DNA from: Streptomyces sp. WM6378
GTDB lineage: Bacteria > Actinomycetota > Actinomycetes > Streptomycetales > Streptomycetaceae
Direction of reading: 5' to 3'
NCBI RefSeq assembly: GCF_001279695.1
Contig: NZ_LGDD01000006.1
Coordinates: 1 to 26,344 of the forward strand
Length of the DNA stretch: 26,344 nt
A program made the position numbers and the translations under genes. Shown piece by piece: positions 15,357-23,172 of the stretch. Every line of letters starts with the position of its first letter. The stretch's first letter is position 1. Under the pieces are notes generated by a model, which worked only from the letters and a program-made list of their open reading frames with translations, was not told where the DNA came from and made no database searches.

Positions 15357-16718
15357 GTGGACCCCGTGGCAGAGCCGCCCGCGCGCCGGGAGCGCACCCA
15401 CTATCTCTACTTGGCCGTGATCGGTGCGGTAGTGCTCGGCATCGTCGTGGGCTTCGCGGCGCCGGGGGTCGCCGTCGAGCTGAAGCCGATCGGCACCGGG
15501 TTCGTGAACCTGATCAAGATGATGATCTCGCCCATCATCTTCTGCACGATCGTGCTCGGCGTCGGCTCGGTGCGAAAGGCCGCCAAGGTCGGCGCCGTGG
15601 GCGGCCTCGCGCTCGGCTACTTCCTCCTCATGTCGACGGTGGCGCTCGCCATCGGCCTCCTGGTCGGCAACGTCCTGGAGCCCGGCTCCGGTCTGCATCT
15701 GACCGAGGCCGCGCGGCACGCGGGTGCCAAGCAGGCCGCGGGCGCCAGCGAGTCGACGGCGGACTTCCTGCTCGGGATCATCCCCAAGACGATGGTGTCC
15801 GCGTTCACCGAGGGCCAGGTCCTCCAGACCCTCCTGATCGCCCTGCTCGCCGGCTTCGCCCTCCAGGCGCTCGGCTCGGCGGGACAGCCGGTGCTGCGCG
15901 GCGTCGAGCACATCCAGCGGCTGGTCTTCCGCATCCTGGCGATGGTGATGTGGGTCGCGCCCATCGGCGCGTTCGGCGCGATCGCGGGGGTGGTCGGCGA
16001 GACCGGCGTGGACGCCCTGAAGGCCCTTGCGGTCATCATGATCGGCTTCTACGTCACCTGCGCCCTGTTCGTCTTCGTGGTCCTCGGCGCGATCCTGAAG
16101 CTGATGACCGGCGTGAACATCTTCAGCCTCCTGAAGTACCTGGCCAGGGAGTTCCTGCTGATCCTGTCCACGTCCTCCTCCGAGTCGGCGCTGCCGCGGC
16201 TCATCGCGAAGATGGAGCACCTGGGAGTGAGCCGCTCGGTGGCCGGCATCACCGTGCCGACCGGCTACTCGTTCAACCTGGACGGCACCGCGATCTACCT
16301 GACGATGTCGTCGCTGTTCATCGCGAACGCGATGGGCAAGCCGCTGGGCGCGAGCGAGCAGATCTCGCTGCTCCTCTTCATGATCATCGCCTCGAAGGGC
16401 GCGGCGGGCGTCACGGGCGCGGGCCTCGCGACCCTGGCGGGCGGGCTCCAGTCGCACCGCCCCGAACTGGTCGACGGGGTCGGCTTGATCGTCGGCATCG
16501 ACCGCTTCATGAGCGAGGCGCGCGCACTGACCAACTTCGCGGGCAACGCGGTGGCGTGCGTGCTGGTCGGTACGTGGACGAAGGAGATCGACAAGGCCCG
16601 GGTCGGGGAGGTCCTGGCGGGCCGCCTCCCGTTCGACGAGCGGATGCTGGCGGCGGGGGAGGAGACCGTGCCGGAGCAGCGCGAGGAGGGCAAGTCGCCG
16701 TCTCCGGTGGCCACTTGA
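15357..16718 (+). CDS. dctA: C4-dicarboxylate:cation symporter
   Basis: This 453-residue inner-membrane protein of the DAACS/glutamate-transporter fold takes up succinate, fumarate and malate. It has about eight membrane helices plus re-entrant loops. HP1 contains the serine-rich TSSSESALPRL, TM7 the NLDGT motif (variant of NMDGT), HP2 KGAAGVTGAGLATL, and TM8 DRFMSEARALTNFAGNAVA. Length is typical. GTG 15357 is chosen because GAGGAGG (15344-15350) precedes it by six bases; a second GTG nine bases later is the alternative. It diverges from the CitA/CitB-type pair and is their most likely target. Its stop lies only nine bases from the stop of the convergent membrane gene, with no hairpin between. 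Confidence 0.95.
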   Translation: MDPVAEPPARRERTHYLYLAVIGAVVLGIVVGFAAPGVAVELKPIGTGFVNLIKMMISPIIFCTIVLGVGSVRKAAKVGAVGGLALGYFLLMSTVALAIGLLVGNVLEPGSGLHLTEAARHAGAKQAAGASESTADFLLGIIPKTMVSAFTEGQVLQTLLIALLAGFALQALGSAGQPVLRGVEHIQRLVFRILAMVMWVAPIGAFGAIAGVVGETGVDALKALAVIMIGFYVTCALFVFVVLGAILKLMTGVNIFSLLKYLAREFLLILSTSSSESALPRLIAKMEHLGVSRSVAGITVPTGYSFNLDGTAIYLTMSSLFIANAMGKPLGASEQISLLLFMIIASKGAAGVTGAGLATLAGGLQSHRPELVDGVGLIVGIDRFMSEARALTNFAGNAVACVLVGTWTKEIDKARVGEVLAGRLPFDERMLAAGEETVPEQREEGKSPSPVAT

Positions 16719-16727
16719 GAAGGGCAC

Positions 16728-17444
16728 CTACTTGAGAATGTTGACGGCGCGAGCGACAACGAGCACGACGGTCAGCAGCGACACGGCCGACTGCAACATC
16801 ATCAGCATCTTCGCCCACCGGTTCAGCGGCATGACGTCCGTCGGGCTGAACGCGGTGGCGTTGGTGAACGACAGGTACAGATAGTCCGGAAAGGCCGGCT
16901 CCCAGTGCGGCGGGGCGAGCTCCGGGCTCTGCATCTGAGGGAAGAGGAAGTCGGGGAAGGTGCGGGTCGCCTGCATCCGGGCGACCGGACCGCCCCGGTC
17001 CCACTCCCAGTACCAGAGCGCGAACACGATCACGTTGGTCAGCCAGATGCCGCCGCCCGTCACCAGCAGGGCCGCGGCATCGGCGCCTTCCTGCCCCCGC
17101 ACGAGCCCGACGACGAGCCGCACCGCCGACCAGCCGTTGGCCGCGCTGATACATGCGATCAGCACGAGCCCGGCCAGCCGGTAGAGCCGCGAGGCGCGCT
17201 CGATGCGTACGGGGTTGCCCGCGATCAGCGCGACCATGAGCGCGATCTCCAGGCCGGGCAGCAGCCACTCGGGATGGATGCTCAGCCGCTCGGGCAGCGC
17301 CCATTGCAGGCCGACTGCGGTGAGCACGGCGAGCGTCGAGGTCCACCGGGTCTCGCCCTGGGTAACCCGCAGCCAGGCGGGCAGCGGCCGGTGCCCGGAG
17401 TCGCGCTCGGGCTCTTCGTGGGGTGCGTGCGTCACGGGGGCCAT
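16728..17444 (-). CDS. DUF1345-like integral membrane protein
   Basis: This 238-residue protein has about five or six hydrophobic helices (around residues 35-50, 65-80, 90-112, 128-150 and 215-235). The C-terminal part PDYLYLSFTNATAFSPTDVMPL, followed by RWAKMLMMLQSAVSLLTVVLVVARAVN, resembles the DUF1345 family and the pore-helix arrangement of two-helix ion channels (a polar TNATAFSPTD loop ahead of the last helix). No function is established. The start ATG 17444 lacks a clear Shine-Dalgarno sequence; GTG 17435 is a possible alternative. It sits between dctA (convergent) and the phospholipase gene (upstream, same strand) with a hairpin in between, so it is probably transcribed alone. Confidence 0.75.
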   Translation of the reverse strand: MAPVTHAPHEEPERDSGHRPLPAWLRVTQGETRWTSTLAVLTAVGLQWALPERLSIHPEWLLPGLEIALMVALIAGNPVRIERASRLYRLAGLVLIACISAANGWSAVRLVVGLVRGQEGADAAALLVTGGGIWLTNVIVFALWYWEWDRGGPVARMQATRTFPDFLFPQMQSPELAPPHWEPAFPDYLYLSFTNATAFSPTDVMPLNRWAKMLMMLQSAVSLLTVVLVVARAVNILK

Positions 17445-17454
17445 GCTGCCGCCC

Positions 17455-17484
17455 CGGCCCCCGCAGGGTCGAACCGGGGGGCCG
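17455..17484 (-). terminator. Possible terminator after phospholipase gene
   Basis: CGGCCCCC (17455-17462) and GGGGGCCG (17477-17484) pair perfectly around a 14-base loop. The hairpin lies 15-44 bases after the phospholipase stop and just before the membrane-protein start. Confidence 0.4.
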
Positions 17485-17498
17485 CGGGCGGGGCGGGG

Positions 17499-17951
17499 TT
17501 AGCTGCCCAGGTTCTTCACCGCCTCGTAGTACGTCCACGCCGTCGCGTCGCACGACGTCTTCTTCGCGCCGCTGTACGCGTTGCAGACGCGCTTGAGGTC
17601 CTCGTACAGAGCGCTGTCAATGCGGGCCTTGTTCGCGGGGAACTGGCCGGCGGCCTTGTAGTTGCGGTAGCCGAAGTCATGGCGTGCGCATGACAGCTTG
17701 AAAGGGAAGCCGAAGGGGTTGTCGGGGGAATCCGAGCAGTAGTCCGTCGACCAGTCGAAGCCGTACGCGGACCAGCGGGACTGGTCGTTGCGGGCGGCCT
17801 GGAACGCGTTCGAGCTGGTCGTGCTGGTCTGGGTGAACGAGGCGAGCACCTGCGCCTTGTCGGCCGGGGCGGCCTGAGCCGGGGCGGTGGCGAGGGCGGC
17901 GAGGGCGAGGGCCGCGGTCGCGGTCATGCTCAGGGTGGTACGACGGCGCAT
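17499..17951 (-). CDS. Secreted prokaryotic phospholipase A2
   Basis: This 150-residue exported enzyme cleaves the sn-2 acyl chain of phospholipids, usually Ca2+-dependently. A basic n-region MRRRTT and a hydrophobic stretch end at a likely signal cleavage site APAQA|APAD (about residue 28). The mature part holds the catalytic dyad H91-D92 in CARHDFGYRNY and four cysteines (C72, C88, C123, C134), which match the two disulfides of the Streptomyces violaceoruber enzyme. The metal-loop aspartate is in FDWSTDYCSDSPDNPFG. Length is typical. ATG 17951 is chosen because GGAG lies six bases before it and the signal peptide begins there; an upstream in-frame start at 17993 would spoil the n-region. 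It is a single gene. Confidence 0.92.
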   Translation of the reverse strand: MRRRTTLSMTATAALALAALATAPAQAAPADKAQVLASFTQTSTTSSNAFQAARNDQSRWSAYGFDWSTDYCSDSPDNPFGFPFKLSCARHDFGYRNYKAAGQFPANKARIDSALYEDLKRVCNAYSGAKKTSCDATAWTYYEAVKNLGS

Positions 17952-18054
17952 CCTGAACTCCGTGGGGGAGAGGGGCGGTTGACGTACCGTCACTCTGGCC
18001 TCACGGGCTACGCGGGCGCTACAGATTCACTGGAGGCTGAAAGACGGTGGAGCG

Positions 18055-18244
18055 GTGCGGCCGCTCGGCCTCGCCGCCATCGACGCCGCGGCTGGAAAAC
18101 GCCCGTGGTGGGGCACTCCGTCGCCGCGAGCCCGGCCTGGCTCGCCGCCGACGTGCGACCGGACGAGGTCGCCGGGATCGTGCGTCCGAGGAACGAGCCG
18201 CTTCGGCGTTCCTGTCGCGGTGGTGCCCGGAGCTCACCGCCTGG
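18055..18244 (+). pseudogene. Possible frameshifted coding remnant in the 17952-18244 gap
   Basis: The roughly 290-base gap has no intact gene. Three successive stretches show strong third-position GC bias in three different frames: 18055-18105 (VRPLGLAAIDAAAG...), about 18108-18190 (GHSVAASPAWLAADVRPDEV...) and about 18200-18244 (AASAFLSRWCPELTAWLL). That pattern suggests a short gene broken by two small indels, real or from sequencing. I do not recognise the protein. Chance coding-like bias in high-GC DNA is the alternative. Confidence 0.25.
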
Positions 18245-18868
18245 TTACTGCGTGAGCGCCGCCTCCACCGCCTGCGCCGTCCGCTCCGCCGGGACCCCCG
18301 CCGAGAGCAGCAGGGTCGTCGCCGCCGAGCGGCCCGCTTCCGAGGCGGGCAGGGCGCCCTCGTTGACCGCCTCCATCAGGCCGAACAGGGACTGCTCGTG
18401 CACGTAGGCAAGGGCTGCCGGGGGGAGGGGGGAGGTGAACACGCCTTTGCGCAGGCCTAGTTGGAGCAGGTCCACGCACTCCTTGCGGACCGGGGCGAGG
18501 CGCTGCTTGATGCCCGCCATGGTGACGCTGCGCTGGGCCAGGGCCACCAGGAGCCGGTAGCGGTCGGCGATCGCCCACACCGCGAGGGTGGCCCGGGCCA
18601 GCGCCTCGGCCGGGTCGGTGACGCCTTCGCGCCCCTCGCGGTGCGCGTCCGCGACGGTCTCCGCCGCCTCGTCCACCAGCGCCGCGATCAGCGCGTCCCG
18701 GCTCGGGAAGTGCCCGTAGACCGTGCGCCGTACGACGCCCGCCGCCCGGGCGATCTGGTCCATCGACGCGTCCGGGTCGCGGACCAGCTCGGCGAAGGCC
18801 ACCTCCATGATGCGGCGGCGGTTCGCGTCGGCGCGGCCCCCGGAAGGGGCGGCAGGGGTAGCAGTCAC
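18245..18868 (-). CDS. TetR-family transcriptional repressor
   Basis: This 207-residue DNA-binding protein has the TetR N-terminal helix-turn-helix at about residues 14-60 (RRRIMEVAFAELV...ASMDQIARAAGVVRRTVYGHFPSRDALIAAL). A helical ligand/dimerisation domain follows (AVWAIADRYRLLVALAQRSV, YVHEQSLFGLMEAV). The start is GTG 18868; upstream in-frame codons to 18940 run through the operator array and are not plausible coding sequence. It diverges from a DHA2 efflux pump, with three operator-like repeats in the 149-base gap, which is the classic layout of a drug-responsive repressor controlling itself and the pump. Confidence 0.93.
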   Translation of the reverse strand: MTATPAAPSGGRADANRRRIMEVAFAELVRDPDASMDQIARAAGVVRRTVYGHFPSRDALIAALVDEAAETVADAHREGREGVTDPAEALARATLAVWAIADRYRLLVALAQRSVTMAGIKQRLAPVRKECVDLLQLGLRKGVFTSPLPPAALAYVHEQSLFGLMEAVNEGALPASEAGRSAATTLLLSAGVPAERTAQAVEAALTQ

Positions 18869-18878
18869 GCCCCCATTT

Positions 18879-18940
18879 TGCACAGCGGCGTGCAGCGGCG
18901 TAAATTGCACACCGTTGTGTAGTTGCACAGCAATGTGCAA
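18879..18940. promoter_or_regulatory. Triple TetR-type operator array (TTGCACA-N4-TGTGCAA)
   Basis: Three 18-bp sites share the left arm TTGCACA, at 18879-18896, 18905-18922 and 18923-18940. The third is a perfect 7-4-7 inverted repeat. The first and second match it at 5 of 7 right-arm positions. The second and third abut. All lie between the TetR start and the exporter. Confidence 0.75.
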
Positions 18941-19017
18941 GTGGATCTGCCCCAGCGGGGCCCGGAGGAACAGACCAGACCTCCGGGGCGAGCGAGTTCG
19001 AGGAAGGGTGAGACGTC

Positions 19018-20691
19018 GTGGGTCTCGTCATCAACCAGCCCGTCGAGAAGATGGAGGCGCCCTACCGGCGGCGCTGGTGGGCGCTGCTCGTGCTCTGCCT
19101 CAGCCTCCTGATCATCGTGATGGCGAACACCGCCCTCACCGTCGCCGCGCCCGACATGACCAAGGACCTTGGGCTCAGCAGCTCCGACCTCCAGTGGGTC
19201 ATCGACGGCTACACGGTCCCGTACGCCGCGCTGATGCTGCTGCTCGGCGCGATCGGCGACAAGTACAGCCGGCGCGGCGCGCTCGTGCTCGGCCTGCTCG
19301 TCTTCGCGGGCGCGTCCGTGGCCGGCTCGCTCGTCGACAGCTCGACCGGCGTCATCGCGTCCCGCGCCGTCATGGGCGTCGGCGCCGCGCTGATCATGCC
19401 GGCGACCCTGTCGCTGCTCGCCTCGACGTTCCCGCGCGCGGAGCGCGCCAAGGCGATTCTGCTGTGGACCGCGACCGCCGGGATCGCCATCGCCGCCGGT
19501 CCGCTGGTCGCCGGGGCGCTCCTGGAGAACCACGGCTGGGCCTCGACGTTCCTGATCAACGTGCCGATCGCGCTGCTCGCGGTCCTGGGCGCGTTCGTCC
19601 TCGTACCGCCGTCCAAGGCCGCCCACCACGACCGCATCGACTACGTCGGCGGCCTGCTCTCGGTCGTCTCCGTCGGCGCGCTCGTCTACATGATCATCCA
19701 GGGCCCGCACTTCGGCTGGGACGCCAAGGCGATATCCGCCGCCGTCGTCGCCGGGCTCGGCTTCGTGGTCTTCGTGCTGTGGGAGCTGCGCCACCCGCGG
19801 CCCGTCCTGGACGTACGCCGCTTCGCGCACCGGATGTTCTCCGGCTCGCTGCTCGCCGTCGCGCTCTTCTTCCTGGCGGTCTTCGGCGCCTTCTACTACC
19901 TGACCCAGCACCTCCAGTTCGTGCTCGGCTACACCCCGCTTGAGACCGGCATCCGCATGCTGCCGCTGGCCGGCGCGGTCTTCGTGGGCTCCGCGCTCAC
20001 CGGGTTCCTCACGCCGCGGCTCGGCATGAAGGTCACGGTCACCGCGGGCATGGTCGCCGGAACCGTCGCGCTCGCGCTGCTCACCCGCATCGACGCCGGT
20101 TCCGGGTACGGCGACTTCCTCGCCCCGCTGATCATCCTCGGCGTCGCCATCGGACTCGCCCTGTCGCCCTGCACCGACGCGATCATGGGCGCCTTCCCGG
20201 AGGCCGAGCTCGGCGTCGGCGGCGCGGTCAACGACACCTCGCTCGAACTCGGCGGCTCGCTCGGCATCGCCATCCTCGGCTCGGTGCTCGCCGGCTCCTA
20301 CTCCTCGCACCTCGCGGACGCGACCGCGGGCTCCAAGCTGCCCGCCTCCGCGCTCGCCACCGCGCAGGACTCGGTCGGCGCCGGATACGCCGTCGCCCAG
20401 GGCATCGGCGAACAGGCCAAGCAGCTCGGCGCCCAGGCGCTGCACGCGGGAACCCCGCAGCAGGCGTCCCAGCTGAAGGCCCAGGCCGAGCAACTGGGCG
20501 CCGGTGCCCAGCAGATGAGCCACGCGGTCGGCTCCGCCTTCTCCGATGCCGTCGCCCACACCAGCCTCATCGGCGCGGTCATCCTGGGCGTGGGAACCGT
20601 CCTCGTCGCCGTCCTGCTGCCGCGCCGCGACAAGGGCGACGCGCAGCAGGACGCTTCCGATCAGCAGGAGCGCGAGCCGGTGTCCGTCTGA
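19018..20691 (+). CDS. DHA2-family (14-TM) MFS multidrug exporter
   Basis: This 557-residue inner-membrane proton antiporter has 14 predicted helices. Motif D1/A-like elements appear in DLQWVIDGYTVPYAALMLLLGAIGDKYSRRGAL (helices 2-3) and the antiporter motif C in WTATAGIAIAAGPLVAGAL (helix 5), both typical of QacA/EmrB-type drug exporters. The GTG at 19018 follows a purine-rich AGGAAGGGTGAG; ATG 19051 is an alternative start just before the first helix. Unusual is an approximately 87-residue, Ala/Gln-rich extracytoplasmic segment (about 427-513) between helices 13 and 14, with an internal near-repeat (QAKQLGAQAL and QAEQLGAGAQ). It is probably repressed by the divergent TetR protein. Confidence 0.94.
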   Translation: MGLVINQPVEKMEAPYRRRWWALLVLCLSLLIIVMANTALTVAAPDMTKDLGLSSSDLQWVIDGYTVPYAALMLLLGAIGDKYSRRGALVLGLLVFAGASVAGSLVDSSTGVIASRAVMGVGAALIMPATLSLLASTFPRAERAKAILLWTATAGIAIAAGPLVAGALLENHGWASTFLINVPIALLAVLGAFVLVPPSKAAHHDRIDYVGGLLSVVSVGALVYMIIQGPHFGWDAKAISAAVVAGLGFVVFVLWELRHPRPVLDVRRFAHRMFSGSLLAVALFFLAVFGAFYYLTQHLQFVLGYTPLETGIRMLPLAGAVFVGSALTGFLTPRLGMKVTVTAGMVAGTVALALLTRIDAGSGYGDFLAPLIILGVAIGLALSPCTDAIMGAFPEAELGVGGAVNDTSLELGGSLGIAILGSVLAGSYSSHLADATAGSKLPASALATAQDSVGAGYAVAQGIGEQAKQLGAQALHAGTPQQASQLKAQAEQLGAGAQQMSHAVGSAFSDAVAHTSLIGAVILGVGTVLVAVLLPRRDKGDAQQDASDQQEREPVSV

Positions 20692-20712
20692 GTGCTCTGA
20701 TCGCCCTGTCGC

Positions 20713-21579
20713 TCAGGGAAGCAACGCCAGCTCCGCCCCGGTCAGTACGAGATCGGCCGCTCCGGCCGAATCCCGTATCGACTCGGGGCGGCTGGCCCCC
20801 GGGATCGGGATCAGCGTCGGCGAAAGCGTCAACAGCCAAGCCAGCGCCACCTGTTGAGGGCTGACGCCCCGAGCGTCGGCCACCGTGTGGAAGGCCGATC
20901 GGGCCTCCGGGCCGCCGGGCCCGTCGAGGGCGCTGCGCGAGATCCCGCCCAGCGGGCTCCACGGCAGGTAGGCGAGTCCGAGCTCGGCGCAGAGCCGCAG
21001 CTCGGGCTCGCCGTCGCGTACGGCGGGCGAGTAGCGGTTCTGTACGGAGACGAGCAGGTCGCCCAGAACCACCTTCGCCTCACGCATCTGGCCCGTGTCC
21101 GCGTTGGAGATGCCGACCGTGCGGATCTTGCCTTCCTCGGCCAACTCCCGCAGCGCGCCCAGGGATTCGGCGAACGGGACGTCCGGGTCCGGCTTGTGCA
21201 GCTGGTAGAGCCCGATCGCCTCGACGCCGAGCCGCTTCAGCGAGCCCTCGGCGGCCCGCCGCAGATGACCCGGGTCGCCGTTCACCGTCCAGTCGCCGTC
21301 GTCGGTGCGTCCCCGGCCGCCCTTGGTCGCGACCAGGACGTGATCGGTGGCGCCGCCGTACGAGGCGAGGGCGCGGGCGACGAGGAGCTCGTTGTGGCCC
21401 GGCTCGCCGCCGGGCGCGTAGTAGGAGTCGGCGGTGTCGATGAGCGTGACGCCCGCGTCCAGGGCCGCGTGCACGGTGGCGACGGCCCGCGCTTCGTCCG
21501 GCCGCCCCTCGATCGACAGAGGCATCGCCCCGTAGCCGATGGCGCCGACCTCGTAGGGTCCAAGTGTGCGTGTCTGCAT
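20713..21579 (-). CDS. Aldo/keto reductase
   Basis: This 288-residue NADPH-dependent oxidoreductase has a (beta/alpha)8 barrel. The catalytic tetrad is visible as D48 and Y53 (IDTADSYY), K86 (LVATKGG) and H128 (YQLHKPD). The cofactor-binding end reads PIPGASRPESIRDSAGAADL. It resembles the YajO/Tas-like and PdxI-type actinobacterial reductases that act on small aldehydes and ketones; the physiological substrate is unknown. The ATG lies one base after the stop of the upstream SDR gene (TGA-C-ATG), so the two are almost certainly co-transcribed and coupled. It converges on the MFS exporter with 21 bases between stops. Confidence 0.93.
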   Translation of the reverse strand: MQTRTLGPYEVGAIGYGAMPLSIEGRPDEARAVATVHAALDAGVTLIDTADSYYAPGGEPGHNELLVARALASYGGATDHVLVATKGGRGRTDDGDWTVNGDPGHLRRAAEGSLKRLGVEAIGLYQLHKPDPDVPFAESLGALRELAEEGKIRTVGISNADTGQMREAKVVLGDLLVSVQNRYSPAVRDGEPELRLCAELGLAYLPWSPLGGISRSALDGPGGPEARSAFHTVADARGVSPQQVALAWLLTLSPTLIPIPGASRPESIRDSAGAADLVLTGAELALLP

Positions 21580-21580
21580 G

Positions 21581-22486
21581 TCAGCTGACCCCCATCGTCT
21601 CGGCCACCGCGCGCGGCAGCCAGCTTTCGGTGTGTGTGAACGTGAAGCCGAGCGACTCGGCGCGGGTGGTGTCCATCCCGTACGAGCGGGCGAAGGAGAA
21701 CGGCGAGACCGCGCCGACCTCCACCGGCTGGTACCGCACGGCCCGGTGGTCGCCGCCCAGCGCGCCCGCGACCGCCGCCACGATGTCCTCGGTGGTCAGC
21801 GGCCCGTGCGAGGCGGCGTTCACCGGACCGGTGAAGTCCTGCCGGGTCACCCAGAACAGGAAATCCGCGATCTCCTCGACGTCGATGTACGTCGCCGGGT
21901 GGTTCGTCGCCGGCACCGCCACCGGCTCGCCGCTGCGGATCCGGTCCGCGTAGTGGGCGAGCCGCCCGGTGAAGTCGTCGGCCCCGCCCAGGACATGGGC
22001 CACCCGCACGGCGACGTACGGGAAGTCCGGGCCCGCGGCGAACACCGCCTCGGCCTGCCGCTTGCCCTCGCCGTAGTGCGCGGCGATGAACTCTGGCTCC
22101 TGCCAAGGAAGTTGGGGCGTGACGATGACCGTGGCTGGGTCGAGGGCGTCCTCGCCGACCAGCCCGGCGGAGTCCTCGTACTCGTACACCTCGACCGTCG
22201 ACGTCATGACGTAGCGCGCGGTGCGGCCGACGAAGACGCGGCGGGCGATCCCCGCCTGGCGCGGGGTGTAGCAGACCTGGTCGACCACCACGTCGAAGGT
22301 GCGCCCGCCGAGCGCGGCCGCGAGGGACGCCTCGTCGTCGCGGTCGGCGATCAGCTGGGCCGCGCCCGGTGGGGGCGGCGCCGAGCCCCGGTTCAGGACC
22401 GTCACCCGGTCACCGGCCGCGATCAGCCGCGCGATGAGCCGCTTCCCGAAGTAGCGGTTGCCCCCGATGACCAGTACCTCGCGCAT
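21581..22486 (-). CDS. NAD(P)-dependent epimerase/reductase (extended SDR-like)
   Basis: This 301-residue Rossmann-fold protein has an N-terminal dinucleotide site, VLVIGGNRYFGKRLIARL (GGxxxxG form). The S-Y-K region is represented by TSTVEVYEY and the later YGEGKRQAE, where YxxxK is the usual catalytic pair. A C-terminal substrate domain contains ATYIDVEEIADFLFWV. The GGNRYFGK start is shared with atypical SDRs of the CSP41/isoflavone-reductase side of the family, so true epimerase activity is not certain. ATG 22486 is preceded by a GGGGATTGAGG-like site and begins exactly at the Rossmann strand. It is the first gene of a two-gene operon with the aldo/keto reductase, divergent from the Lrp-type regulator. 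Confidence 0.9.
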   Translation of the reverse strand: MREVLVIGGNRYFGKRLIARLIAAGDRVTVLNRGSAPPPPGAAQLIADRDDEASLAAALGGRTFDVVVDQVCYTPRQAGIARRVFVGRTARYVMTSTVEVYEYEDSAGLVGEDALDPATVIVTPQLPWQEPEFIAAHYGEGKRQAEAVFAAGPDFPYVAVRVAHVLGGADDFTGRLAHYADRIRSGEPVAVPATNHPATYIDVEEIADFLFWVTRQDFTGPVNAASHGPLTTEDIVAAVAGALGGDHRAVRYQPVEVGAVSPFSFARSYGMDTTRAESLGFTFTHTESWLPRAVAETMGVS

Positions 22487-22564
22487 GTCCTCAATCCCCT
22501 TCCCACCTGCGGTTTTCCCGGGTACCAGTGTTACGTTGACGGCTCCGGGACTGAAGGGGGAAAC

Positions 22565-23095
22565 ATGGGAGATCTCGCGGCCGTACCGAAACAACCACGG
22601 CATTCGCGCGCCGTCGCCAACGATTCGTCAGGGAGCTTCGATCAGGTCGACCGGCAGCTCCTCGAAGTCGTCCAGCGGGAGGGCCGGATCAAGCTCAGCG
22701 AGCTGGGCCGGCGGGTCCGGCTGAGCCCGGCCGCGGTCACCGAGCGGCTGCGCAGGCTGGAGGCGAGCGGGGCGATCACCGGGTACGGGGCGCGGGTCGA
22801 CCCGGCCCGGCTCGGCTACGGCATCCAGGCCTTCATCCGGGTCAGCCCGCACGGCGGCTACAACCTCAAGCACCCCAGGACCCTGGAGCTGATGGAGCGG
22901 CCGGAGATCATCGAGGTGCACCACGTGGTGGGCGAGGACTGCTGGATCATCAAGGTGGCGGTCGCCGACACGATCCACCTCGAAGAGATCCTGGAACAGA
23001 CCTCGGCGCTCGGCCGCACGACCACCTCGGTCGTCCTTTCGTCACCGGTGGGCGGCCGCGAGGGAAAACCGCTGCTGCCCCCGGTACGGGACTGA
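22565..23095 (+). CDS. Lrp/AsnC-family transcriptional regulator
   Basis: This 176-residue protein has an N-terminal extension of about 24 residues, the AsnC helix-turn-helix (residues 25-75: FDQVDRQLLEVVQREGRIKLSELGRRVRLSPAAVTERLRRL, followed by EASGAITGY), and a RAM effector/oligomerisation domain (ALGYG-like ARLGYGIQAFIRV, VHHVVGEDCWIIKVAV). ATG 22565 follows AAGGGGGAAAC. Lrp-type proteins bind amino acids or similar ligands as octamers. Only 78 bases separate it from the divergent SDR gene, so it probably controls itself and the SDR-aldo/keto reductase operon; I see no clear dyad in that gap. Confidence 0.93.
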   Translation: MGDLAAVPKQPRHSRAVANDSSGSFDQVDRQLLEVVQREGRIKLSELGRRVRLSPAAVTERLRRLEASGAITGYGARVDPARLGYGIQAFIRVSPHGGYNLKHPRTLELMERPEIIEVHHVVGEDCWIIKVAVADTIHLEEILEQTSALGRTTTSVVLSSPVGGREGKPLLPPVRD

Positions 23096-23134
23096 CCCGC
23101 CCCCGGGCCCTCGCGGCTCCTCATGCCTTGCTTC

Positions 23135-23165
23135 TTGCCTTGACGCCGACGTAAAGGCTTACGTT
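23135..23165 (+). promoter_or_regulatory. Dyad and promoter of the MerR-thioredoxin operon
   Basis: ACGTAA-AGGC-TTACGT (23149-23164) is a perfect inverted repeat. TTGCCT (23135-23140) and TACGTT (23160-23165) are 19 bases apart, the spacing typical of MerR-controlled promoters. Transcription would begin at or next to the ATG at 23173. The dyad is nearer the -10 box than in classical MerR promoters. Confidence 0.5.
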
Positions 23166-23172
23166 CCTTGTC

